Assembly (NCBI GenBank): GCA_929200295.1
Contig: CAKMZE010000019.1
Coordinates: forward strand, 6,933 to 12,409
DNA length: 5,477 nt
Source of the DNA: an uncultured Alphaproteobacteria bacterium
Lineage (GTDB): Bacteria > Pseudomonadota > Alphaproteobacteria > Rhodobacterales > Rhodobacteraceae
Direction: 5' to 3'
Translations under genes and position numbers: made by a program
The notes under the pieces: generated by a model
Databases searched by the model: none
Told to the model about the DNA's origin: nothing
The model's input: only the letters and a program-made list of their open reading frames with translations
Part shown: positions 1-5,477 of the stretch, one piece after another
Layout: every line of letters begins with the position of its first letter
Numbering within the stretch: position 1 is the stretch's first letter

Positions 1-410
1 TCATCGCCTCTGTCACAACGGTTGCGATTGCCGATGTGGGCGACACGGCTGTCATTTGCGCCGCAGCATTCTTTGGGCTAACAACATTTCCCATCTTCTC
101 AGTTGCCTCTGCCCACGCGCATGATTTTGCGAGCACCGATCAACGGGTCGAACTATCTGCCGCTTTGATGTTCTTTTATGCGCTGGGTGCGATTGCAGCT
201 CCTTGGACCACATCCACATTGATCACCTATTTCGGACCTGGGGCGCTGTTTTACTTTATCTCGGTTGCGCATGTGGCCCTTGTCATCTTTGGTCTTAGCC
301 GGATGTTTGTGCGTGCTGTACCAGATGAGCGCACCACTTATGTCGTGGCCCCACGCACGTCGTTCCTCATTGGGCGGCTCACCCGTATGCGCCGCGACGG
401 GGATGAATGA
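1..410 (+). CDS. MFS transporter, YcaD-like, C-terminal part (5' end cut by window)
   Basis: The reading frame is open from the window edge (first full codon at base 3) to the TGA at 408-410, giving about 135 C-terminal residues. A GTG at 36 lies inside a hydrophobic stretch and is not a credible start, so the gene continues upstream. The protein shows three to four hydrophobic segments and ends in a charged tail (RMRRDGDE). The pattern FPIFSVASAHAHD, then ELSAALMFFYALGAIAAPW, then FGPGALFYFIS matches the last helices of YcaD-like members of the major facilitator superfamily as I remember them, including the closing 'TYVVAPRTS' element. It is an inner-membrane protein, probably a secondary transporter of unknown substrate. 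It lies 95 bases upstream of metG on the same strand; nothing links the two functionally. The MFS assignment is fairly sure, the YcaD subgroup is from memory. Confidence 0.8.
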   Translation, partial: IASVTTVAIADVGDTAVICAAAFFGLTTFPIFSVASAHAHDFASTDQRVELSAALMFFYALGAIAAPWTTSTLITYFGPGALFYFISVAHVALVIFGLSRMFVRAVPDERTTYVVAPRTSFLIGRLTRMRRDGDE

Positions 411-505
411 CATACTAAAATCTCTTCACATCAGCGTCAAACAGCCACTGGCATCTGCCCGCTCACAAAGCTAAGAAGTCATCAAGACCCGCAAAGGACA
501 TATCA

Positions 506-2218
506 ATGGCTCGTCACCTGATCACATCGGCAATCCCTTATATCAATGGGATCAAACACCTTGGCAATCTTGTTGGCAGCCAGTTGCCCGCAGATCTATA
601 TGCCCGGTATTTACGCCAGCGTGGTCATGAGGTTCTGTTTCTTTGCGCCACGGACGAGCATGGCACCCCAGCCGAGCTTGCCGCCGCAAAAGAAGGCAAA
701 GCAGTTGCCGCATATTGCGCTGAAATGCATACAGTCCAAGCCCAGATCGCAGAGGGTTTTGGCCTGTCGTTCGACCATTTCGGACGCTCATCATCGCCGC
801 AAAACCATGCGCTAACGCAAGCCTTTGCGGGCCGACTACATGAGATGGGGCTGATCCGCGAAGTGTCTGAGGAAATGGTCTATTCGCAGACCGATGGACG
901 GTTCTTGCCAGACCGCTATATTGAGGGCACATGCCCAAACTGCGGCTTTGACAGTGCGCGCGGTGACCAATGTGACAATTGCACCAAACAGCTTGACCCC
1001 ACGGATCTGATTAATCCACGGTCCACAATCTCGGGTGCCACTGATCTTGAGGTGCGCACGACAAAGCATCTTTACCTGCGGCAATCAGCTTTGAAAGACG
1101 ATCTTGCCAAATGGATTGATAGCAAAACAGATTGGCCGATCCTCACCACCTCAATCGCAAAAAAGTGGCTCAATGATGGGGATGGATTACAAGACCGCGG
1201 CATCACCCGTGATCTCGATTGGGGCATTCCAGTTAAAAACGGCGCTGATGATTGGCCCGGCATGGAAGGCAAAGTCTTTTACGTGTGGTTTGATGCGCCC
1301 ATCGAATACATCGCCTGCGCGCAAGAATGGGTGGATGCTGGCAAAGGCACCGATTGGGAGCGCTGGTGGCGCACCGATAAAGGCGCGGATGATGTGACCT
1401 ACACCCAGTTTATGGGCAAAGATAACGTGCCGTTTCACACGCTTAGCTTTCCCGCCACGATCAAAGGCACGCAAGAGCCTTGGAAACTGGTCGATTACAT
1501 CAAATCATTTAATTACCTGAATTATGATGGTGGTCAGTTCTCAACCTCGCGCGGGCGCGGTGTGTTTATGGATCAGGCGCTTGAAATTCTGCCTGCTGAT
1601 TACTGGCGCTGGTGGCTCTTGAGCCATGCGCCCGAAAGCGCCGATGCAGAGTTCACATGGGAAAACTTTCAAACAGACGTGAACAAAGACCTTGCGGATG
1701 TTTTGGGCAATTTCGTCAGCCGTATCACCAAATTCTGCCGCTCAAAATTTGGCGAAGCCGTGCCAGAGGGCGGCGAGATGGGCCCGGCGGAAACACAACT
1801 GATGTCTGATTTGAATACGCGTCTCGCTGCCTATGCAGGCTATATGGATGCGATTGAAGTACGCAAAGCCGCAGCAGAGCTGCGCGCGATCTGGGTGCTC
1901 GGCAATGAGTATCTGCAAGCCAATGCGCCTTGGACAGTATTCAAAACGGACCCAGAAACCGCCGCGATGCAGGTGCGCGTGGGGCTCAACCTTGTGCATT
2001 TATACGCCAAACTCTCTGCCCCGTTTATCCCAGATGCAGCAAAGACCATGCGCGATGCGATGCAAACGGATGATACGTCTTGGCCAACAGATGCGCAGGG
2101 CGCATTGCAAACATTACCCGCAGGTCACAGCTTTGTGGTGCCTGAAAATCTGTTCCGCAAGCTCACAGATGATGAACGCACCGAATGGTCAGAACTGTTC
2201 GCTGGGACACGGGCATAA
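506..2218 (+). CDS. metG: Methionine--tRNA ligase (MetRS)
   Basis: Class I aminoacyl-tRNA synthetase that charges tRNA-Met with methionine in the cytoplasm, using ATP. The 570 residues begin with the Rossmann catalytic fold carrying HLGN (18-21, the HIGH motif) and DEHGTP (50-55). The connective domain has one zinc knuckle, C143-x2-C146-x9-C156-x2-C159, with the same spacing as in E. coli MetRS. VWFDAPIEY (260-268) belongs to the methionine pocket and GKDNVPFH (304-311) follows. The KMSKS loop reads QFSTSR (344-349), so both usual lysines are replaced. The rest is the helical anticodon-binding domain. The C-terminal tRNA-binding (EMAP-II-like) domain of the 677-residue E. coli enzyme is absent, as in many short bacterial forms. 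The ATG at 506 is supported by AAAGGA at 493-498, seven bases upstream. The gene ends with tandem TAA codons (2216-2221). Confidence 0.97.
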   Translation: MARHLITSAIPYINGIKHLGNLVGSQLPADLYARYLRQRGHEVLFLCATDEHGTPAELAAAKEGKAVAAYCAEMHTVQAQIAEGFGLSFDHFGRSSSPQNHALTQAFAGRLHEMGLIREVSEEMVYSQTDGRFLPDRYIEGTCPNCGFDSARGDQCDNCTKQLDPTDLINPRSTISGATDLEVRTTKHLYLRQSALKDDLAKWIDSKTDWPILTTSIAKKWLNDGDGLQDRGITRDLDWGIPVKNGADDWPGMEGKVFYVWFDAPIEYIACAQEWVDAGKGTDWERWWRTDKGADDVTYTQFMGKDNVPFHTLSFPATIKGTQEPWKLVDYIKSFNYLNYDGGQFSTSRGRGVFMDQALEILPADYWRWWLLSHAPESADAEFTWENFQTDVNKDLADVLGNFVSRITKFCRSKFGEAVPEGGEMGPAETQLMSDLNTRLAAYAGYMDAIEVRKAAAELRAIWVLGNEYLQANAPWTVFKTDPETAAMQVRVGLNLVHLYAKLSAPFIPDAAKTMRDAMQTDDTSWPTDAQGALQTLPAGHSFVVPENLFRKLTDDERTEWSELFAGTRA

Positions 2219-2233
2219 TAATGCTAGACGGGA

Positions 2234-2773
2234 CTACTGCCCCATCGCCTTCATCAGTTCTGGTAAAAACCGCTGCTCATAGTCCGAGCCGATCAGCGGC
2301 CCTGTGAACCGGTAAAGCACCGTGCCATCGCCACCGACAATAAACGTCTCTGGCGGGGCGCTCACACCCCAATCGATTGCACGCCGCCCGCGCGGGTCAA
2401 ACCCGGTTGCAAAAAACGGGTTCTGATCGGTCTCAAGATACGCTGCCGCCTGATCAGCCGTATCCCGAAAATTCACCCCTGCAACACGTACACCATCCCC
2501 AGCCAGCGCCAGCAACATCGGATGCTCTGCACGGCAGGGCGGACACCAGCTGGCCCAAAAATTCACAACCGTCACATCGCCCGTTTCTAGGTCATCACTT
2601 ATCAAAAGCCGCGTTCCAGGGACCGCTGCTTCAGGCAGCGCAGGGGCTTTTTGCCCGATAAACGTTGATGGCAGTTCCTGCGCGTTCTCGCGTAACATCC
2701 CCCCCACTAACAGCCCACCAAGGGCTGCAAAGACAAGCGGTGGAATAAGAATAAGCTTTGATACTTTAGCCAT
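2234..2773 (-). CDS. ccmG: Cytochrome c maturation thiol:disulfide oxidoreductase CcmG (DsbE)
   Basis: Membrane-anchored periplasmic thioredoxin-like protein that helps keep the CXXCH cysteines of apocytochrome c reduced for heme attachment, using electrons from DsbD/CcdA. The 179 residues show an N-terminal anchor (about 6-26, with K3 and K6 on the cytoplasmic side), the start of the periplasmic domain at about 40, the redox motif WCPPC (76-80) after NFWAS, the CcmG insert ending in DPRGRRAIDWGV (126-137) and the cis-proline region APPETF (139-144). Size fits the family (about 180). I chose ATG at 2773 because it overlaps the end of ccmD by eight bases and gives the usual short basic N-terminus. 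An in-frame TTG at 2782 would add three residues. It is the last gene of the ccm run and ends 15 bases from the convergent metG. Confidence 0.95.
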   Translation of the reverse strand: MAKVSKLILIPPLVFAALGGLLVGGMLRENAQELPSTFIGQKAPALPEAAVPGTRLLISDDLETGDVTVVNFWASWCPPCRAEHPMLLALAGDGVRVAGVNFRDTADQAAAYLETDQNPFFATGFDPRGRRAIDWGVSAPPETFIVGGDGTVLYRFTGPLIGSDYEQRFLPELMKAMGQ

Positions 2774-2912
2774 CTTTCTCAATATCTTCTAATGCGGCCC
2801 GCACACGCCGTGCCCGGACGATATAAGCCGCAACAAACATCACCAAGATCGCACCGCTTGCCACATAAGCGCTGATAATTTCAGTGGCGTAATCACCAAG
2901 CTCAGGCATCAT
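2766..2912 (-). CDS. ccmD: Heme exporter protein CcmD
   Basis: Small single-span membrane protein that works with CcmABC; in the known system it is needed for release of holo-CcmE from the CcmC-heme-CcmE complex. The 48 codons translate to a short MMPELGDYA start, one hydrophobic helix (about 11-31) and a basic-then-acidic cytoplasmic tail (RARRVRAALEDIEKDG). This fits CcmD in size, topology and position between ccmC and ccmG. The first ATG (2912) overlaps the ccmC stop as ATGA. A second ATG follows directly at 2909 and is better spaced (7 rather than 4 bases) from AAAGGA at 2917-2922, so the true protein may be 47 residues. The stop overlaps the start of ccmG. Confidence 0.93.
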   Translation of the reverse strand: MMPELGDYATEIISAYVASGAILVMFVAAYIVRARRVRAALEDIEKDG

Positions 2913-3637
2913 GCTTTCCTTTCACGCAATGTCAGTGCGCGCATCCGGCGCAGGCGGATTTCTGTGCGCGTCCCAAGAAGAACCATCGCGATGAACAGCA
3001 GAACAAATCCCGCAATCGCGCAGAGCAGTGGTAGATAATAGACATCTGCCACGTTCTTTTCCGCATCAAGCGATAGTGACGCCCCTTGGTGCAATCCTTG
3101 GTTCCAGAAATTCACGGCATAACGTGACAATAGCGCAAAGATGGACCCAACAAGGCAAAGCACACTGGTCAAATCCGCAGCCGTGTCTGGATCCTCAATC
3201 GCGGCCCAAAGTGCGACATAGCCCAAGTAAAACAGAAATAAGATCAAAAACGATGTGAGACGCGGATCCCACGCCCAATATGTTCCCCACATTGGCGCGC
3301 CCCAGATCGCCCCTGTGATCAAAGCGATCAGAGTCATCATAATCCCAACCGGGGCCGCGGCCTTGGCCGCGAGCGCTGACACATGATGCCTGCGCACCAG
3401 CCATATGATTGAGGCCACTACCATCATCGCCCATGTATTGATCGCCATTAAGGCAGAAGGGACGTGCAAATATATGATCTTCACCGAGGCTTCAAACCGT
3501 GCGGCATTTGGCGTGCCAAAATACCCCCATGCAACGCCCGCGATCAGCAATGCGGGGGCGGCGCCAAAGCACCACATCATCACGGGGCTGCTCCACTCCA
3601 TATACTTGCGCGGGTTTGCATATTCCCAAAATGACAT
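2909..3637 (-). CDS. ccmC: Heme ABC-type transporter, permease/heme-handling protein CcmC
   Basis: Inner-membrane protein of the heme-handling family that binds heme and passes it to CcmE at the periplasmic face. With the start at 3637 it has 242 residues, the usual family length. About six membrane helices are visible (roughly 19-40, 54-81, 95-113, 128-146, 156-175, 202-222). The tryptophan-rich WWD signature WGAPMWGTYWAWDPRLTS lies at 112-129 between helices three and four. The two conserved axial histidines are H58 (in KIIYLHVP) and H183 (in FWNQGLHQG), near their E. coli positions. The start at 3637 is preferred because the protein then begins MSFWEYANP, as in relatives, and AGGA sits six bases upstream. 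In-frame ATGs at 3661 and 3655 would add eight or six residues. The gene overlaps ccmD by four bases. Confidence 0.96.
   Translation of the reverse strand: MSFWEYANPRKYMEWSSPVMMWCFGAAPALLIAGVAWGYFGTPNAARFEASVKIIYLHVPSALMAINTWAMMVVASIIWLVRRHHVSALAAKAAAPVGIMMTLIALITGAIWGAPMWGTYWAWDPRLTSFLILFLFYLGYVALWAAIEDPDTAADLTSVLCLVGSIFALLSRYAVNFWNQGLHQGASLSLDAEKNVADVYYLPLLCAIAGFVLLFIAMVLLGTRTEIRLRRMRALTLRERKA
2917..2922 (-). promoter_or_regulatory. Ribosome binding site of ccmD, inside the end of ccmC
   Basis: AAAGGA on the minus strand, four bases before the first and seven bases before the second of two adjacent ATG codons. It supports translation of the small ccmD frame from within the last codons of ccmC. 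Confidence 0.6.
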
Positions 3638-3643
3638 TTTACG

Positions 3644-3647
3644 TCCT
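3644..3647 (-). promoter_or_regulatory. Ribosome binding site that decides the ccmC start
   Basis: AGGA on the minus strand, six bases before the ATG at 3637. The two upstream in-frame ATGs (3661 and 3655) have only an AAGAG placed next to the first and six bases from the second, so the 3637 start is the better supported one. Confidence 0.6.
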
Positions 3648-3668
3648 GCTGACATTTTCATCTCTTAT

Positions 3669-4325
3669 CTATCTTAACGTAATACGCAGGGCTGCGGCTG
3701 TGGCAAATGGCAGCAAAGCAATGCAGGCAAGCGTGATACCCCCGAGTAGCATCAACGCCCCTTGCGCCTCTAGCCCTTGCCCGCCCCGGCGCACCGCCTC
3801 TGCACCAAAGATCAGTGTGGGCACGTAAAAAGGCAGAACCAATAGCGACAAGAGCAAGCCACCACGTTTCACGCCAACAATCAAAGCCGCACCAAAGCTC
3901 CCGATCATTGAAAGCGCAGGTGTCCCTATCAAAAGCGAAAGCACTAAATGCCCATTGGCTTGCGGCTCTAAATGCAAAAGCAACCCTAAGACGGGTGCAA
4001 TCAACGTCAGCGGCAGGCCTGTTGTCAACCAATGTGCCAACGCTTTGAGCAAACCAACAGCCTCAAGCGGGATCGGTGCTGTTGCCAATAGCGCAAGAGA
4101 CCCATCCTCAAAATCTAGTGCAAATATCCGGTCAAGCGAGAGAAGTGCCGCCAAAAGCGCCGCAACCCACAAAATACCTGGCGCAATCCGCGAGAGCATC
4201 GCAGCCTCAGGCCCCACACCAAAAGGAACCAGCACAACCACGATCAGGAAAAACACAAGCGCCAGCCCAAATCCGCCCCCTGCCCGCATCGCGAGCTTGA
4301 GGTCGCGCTTGAGCAAAGCAATCAC
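3669..4325 (-). CDS. ccmB: Heme exporter protein CcmB (ABC permease)
   Basis: Membrane subunit of the CcmABCD complex; with CcmA it uses ATP to free holo-CcmE from CcmC. The 218 residues match the family size (E. coli about 220). Six hydrophobic helices are visible (about 17-37, 47-63, 98-118, 127-150, 155-176, 190-213). The family-typical loop DRIFALDFEDGSLALL lies at 65-80 and LPFYVPTLIFG at 164-174. The start is GTG at 4325, which overlaps the ccmA stop as GTGA; a GAGG sits seven bases upstream. This four-base overlap implies translational coupling with the ATPase gene. The stop is TAG at 3669-3671, 31 bases before the preferred ccmC start. Confidence 0.95.
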   Translation of the reverse strand: MIALLKRDLKLAMRAGGGFGLALVFFLIVVVLVPFGVGPEAAMLSRIAPGILWVAALLAALLSLDRIFALDFEDGSLALLATAPIPLEAVGLLKALAHWLTTGLPLTLIAPVLGLLLHLEPQANGHLVLSLLIGTPALSMIGSFGAALIVGVKRGGLLLSLLVLPFYVPTLIFGAEAVRRGGQGLEAQGALMLLGGITLACIALLPFATAAALRITLR

Positions 4326-4933
4326 AAAAACGCCTCATCACTTTGCCCCGATGCAGTTTGGGTTTGATACGCCGTTAAATCCAAGACAGGTGCATCAATG
4401 CCGATGTCCACATGGGTGGCGATGACAGCAACGCCACCATTCGAGAGATGCACATCACGCAAATACGCCGCAAACCGCTTTGTCGAAAACCCATCAAGCG
4501 ACACGGTCGGCTCATCAAGAAACAAGATCGCTCGGTTCATCACCGCGATACGCGCGAGCCCCAACCGCCGTTTTTGCCCTGCCGATAATGTCCCTGCCAT
4601 GCGGGATTTTAAATCAGCCAGATCAAACTGCTCAAAGACGTCTCTCGGGACATCCTGACCATAGACATCGGCCCAAAACGCGAGGTTCTCCGCCACAGTC
4701 AGCGCAGCTTTTACCCCATCAGCATGGCTCGCATAAGCTACGGTTTCTGGCGCATGGATCACCTCTCCTGACACAGCAGGCTGCAACCCCGCAAGCGTTC
4801 GAAGAAGACTGGTTTTCCCAACCCCATTTGGCCCTTGCAAAATAAGCGCCTCACCAGCCCCAAGGCTGAAACTCACCCCACTGAGCAGGATCTGCCCACC
4901 GCGTTCACATGTGAGATCGCGGACTTCTAGCAT
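4322..4933 (-). CDS. ccmA: Cytochrome c biogenesis ATP-binding export protein CcmA
   Basis: ABC-type ATPase on the cytoplasmic face of the CcmABCD complex; ATP hydrolysis drives release of heme-loaded CcmE. The 203 residues contain Walker A GPNGVGKT (34-41), the signature LSAGQ (116-120) followed by KRRLGLAR, Walker B AILFLDEP (135-142), the D-loop SLDG (145-148) and the switch histidine H174. The usual Q-loop glutamine position reads H70 (AYASHADGVK), as I recall for CcmA proteins generally. The length fits the family (about 200). The ATG at 4933 follows the TAG of the upstream Mth938-domain gene with no base between, and there is no clear Shine-Dalgarno sequence, so translation probably depends on ribosomes ending the upstream gene. 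It overlaps ccmB by four bases. Confidence 0.96.
   Translation of the reverse strand: MLEVRDLTCERGGQILLSGVSFSLGAGEALILQGPNGVGKTSLLRTLAGLQPAVSGEVIHAPETVAYASHADGVKAALTVAENLAFWADVYGQDVPRDVFEQFDLADLKSRMAGTLSAGQKRRLGLARIAVMNRAILFLDEPTVSLDGFSTKRFAAYLRDVHLSNGGVAVIATHVDIGIDAPVLDLTAYQTQTASGQSDEAFL
4333..4336 (-). promoter_or_regulatory. Ribosome binding site supporting the GTG start of ccmB
   Basis: GAGG on the minus strand, inside the last codons of ccmA and seven bases before the GTG at 4325. It supports the rarer GTG start and the four-base overlap. Confidence 0.55.
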
Positions 4934-5290
4934 CTATGTCACGGGGATCAGAGCAGCTGCGATGCGCCGCCCTTCTGACAACAGCACATTATAGGTCCGG
5001 CAAGCCGCAGGTGCGGCCATGACCTCAACCCCCAGCCCTGCCGCTTCAAGTGTGTCGCGGAAATCCTCAGGCAGATGCGTAATCTCCGCCCCTGTTCCCA
5101 CAAAGACCACATCGATGGCGTCTTGATGTGCCAGAATGCTCTGCGTATTCGCAAGGCCACCCCAGGCAAGTGTTCCAACGCAGAGTGTCAGAACCGGCCC
5201 CTCAAACACCTCGCCCCCAATACGAAAGAACCCAGGCCCGTAGCCATCTATCGGTTTTCCGTCTTGGTACTGGACTTCATTGAGACGCAT
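4934..5290 (-). CDS. Mth938-like domain protein (DUF498 / NDUFAF3 family)
   Basis: A 118-residue soluble protein whose single domain spans most of its length. The recognisable parts are the start 'MRLNEVQYQDGKPIDGYGPG', the VGTGAE turn (64-69) followed by HLPEDFRDTLEAAGLGVEVM, and the C-terminal AACRTYNVLLSEGRR (95-109). These match the Mth938-like family (PF04430), whose human member NDUFAF3 is a respiratory complex I assembly factor. No catalytic residues are known to me, and no signal peptide is visible, so it should be cytoplasmic. ATG at 5290 is preceded by GGAG (5297-5300) six bases upstream. It lies 12 bases after secF and abuts ccmA, so it is co-transcribed with membrane-protein export and cytochrome c maturation genes. 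A role in assembly of respiratory membrane complexes is an inference from context and family. Confidence 0.9.
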   Translation of the reverse strand: MRLNEVQYQDGKPIDGYGPGFFRIGGEVFEGPVLTLCVGTLAWGGLANTQSILAHQDAIDVVFVGTGAEITHLPEDFRDTLEAAGLGVEVMAAPAACRTYNVLLSEGRRIAAALIPVT

Positions 5291-5302
5291 CAGCTGCTCC
5301 GT

Positions 5303-5477
5303 TTAGGCATCAATATGTGCGTATTGGTTCCCAACTGTTGGTGGCTTCTTGGACCAATCACGTTTCACACCCAGCACCAGCAATACCGCTGTCGCTACAA
5401 AAATTGATGAGTATGTCCCGATAAAGACACCCCACATCATCGCAAAGACAAAGCCGCGGATCACGTCCCCGCCCAGC
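5303..5477 (-). CDS. secF: Protein translocase subunit SecF, C-terminal end (5' part beyond window)
   Basis: The last 57 codons are present, ending with TAA at 5303-5305; the frame stays open to the window edge. The translation holds GGDVIRGFVFAMMWGVFIGT followed by YSSIFVATAVLLVLGV and a hydrophilic tail ending in YAHIDA. This is the final membrane helix pair of SecF, with the conserved 'GxxIRGFxFAMxxGxxxGTYSSIF' pattern. SecF with SecD uses the proton gradient to help SecYEG complete protein export. secD is expected further right, outside the window. The gene heads the visible part of the minus-strand run and is 12 bases from the Mth938-domain gene, so the downstream ccm genes are probably transcribed with it. 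Confidence 0.93.
   Translation of the reverse strand, partial: LGGDVIRGFVFAMMWGVFIGTYSSIFVATAVLLVLGVKRDWSKKPPTVGNQYAHIDA

Noticed and set aside
411..505. Promoter or terminator in the gap between the MFS gene and metG
   Set aside because: I looked for a -35/-10 pair and a hairpin with T run; only weak matches such as TTCACA at 424-429 without a good -10 were seen. metG may have its own promoter here, but the sequence does not show it clearly.
552..938. 128-residue minus-strand frame opposite metG
   Set aside because: Complement of conserved MetRS coding sequence, with no domain or ribosome site.
1833..2282. 149-residue plus-strand frame overlapping the end of metG and the end of ccmG
   Set aside because: Shifted frame of metG, rich in Cys, Met and Gln, running into antisense of ccmG; no recognisable domain.
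2270..2299. CCGCTG ... CAGCGG inverted repeat just past the metG end, possible terminator
   Set aside because: Six-base stem with an 18-base loop, no T run after it, and lies within ccmG coding sequence; best explained by chance.
2774..2782. TTG at 2782 as ccmG start
   Set aside because: The ATG at 2773 is a stronger start codon, gives the normal N-terminus and shares the overlap with the ccmD stop.
3658..4032. 124-residue minus-strand frame inside ccmB
   Set aside because: Shifted frame of ccmB, rich in Cys, Trp and Arg with no family pattern; the CcmB frame is convincing over the whole stretch.
3955..4425. 156-residue plus-strand frame opposite ccmB/ccmA
   Set aside because: It is antisense to two clear ccm genes, is rich in Ser, Ala, Pro, Lys as expected for the complement of a hydrophobic gene, and shows no domain.
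5329..5342. CCAAC-T-GTTGG short palindrome near the end of secF
   Set aside because: Five-base arms with a one-base centre, inside coding sequence, not repeated elsewhere; likely chance.

Overview
The window looks like chromosomal DNA of a marine alphaproteobacterium, most likely a Rhodobacterales (Roseobacter-type) species. The case rests on moderate GC content, the protein sequences (short zinc-type MetRS, 'WEYANP' CcmC start, CcmD with an 'MPELGxYA' start) and the gene order secF - Mth938-domain gene - ccmA-B-C-D-G, which I know from that group. No mobile element, CRISPR array, phage gene or RNA gene was seen.

Left part, plus strand. Positions 1-410 hold the C-terminal end of a major facilitator superfamily (MFS) transporter of the YcaD-like type, cut by the window edge. 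A 95-base gap follows, then metG (506-2218), a 570-residue methionyl-tRNA synthetase with HLGN, one zinc knuckle and an unusual KMSKS-loop version (QFSTSR). metG ends 15 bases from the end of the opposing operon.

Right part, minus strand, read from right to left: the last 57 codons of secF (Sec translocase accessory subunit), a small Mth938/NDUFAF3-like protein, and then the cytochrome c maturation (System I) genes ccmA, ccmB, ccmC, ccmD and ccmG. The genes touch or overlap: 12 bases between secF and the small gene, 0 bases to ccmA, a 4-base GTGA overlap ccmA/ccmB, a 4-base ATGA overlap ccmC/ccmD and an 8-base overlap ccmD/ccmG. This suggests one transcript with translational coupling. ccmD is only 48 codons and is easily missed.

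Working together: CcmA (ATPase) with membrane proteins CcmB, CcmC and CcmD loads heme on the chaperone CcmE and releases holo-CcmE. CcmG is the thioredoxin-like protein that reduces apocytochrome c cysteines in the periplasm. ccmE, ccmF, ccmH and ccmI are not in the window and must lie elsewhere. SecF helps export proteins, including apocytochromes, across the same membrane, so the cluster groups export and heme attachment.

I found no evidence of a new multi-gene system. The points most worth a second look are the lysine-free KMSKS loop of MetRS and the Mth938-domain protein of uncertain role between secF and ccmA. Almost every base is coding; no stretch over 300 bases lacks a gene.
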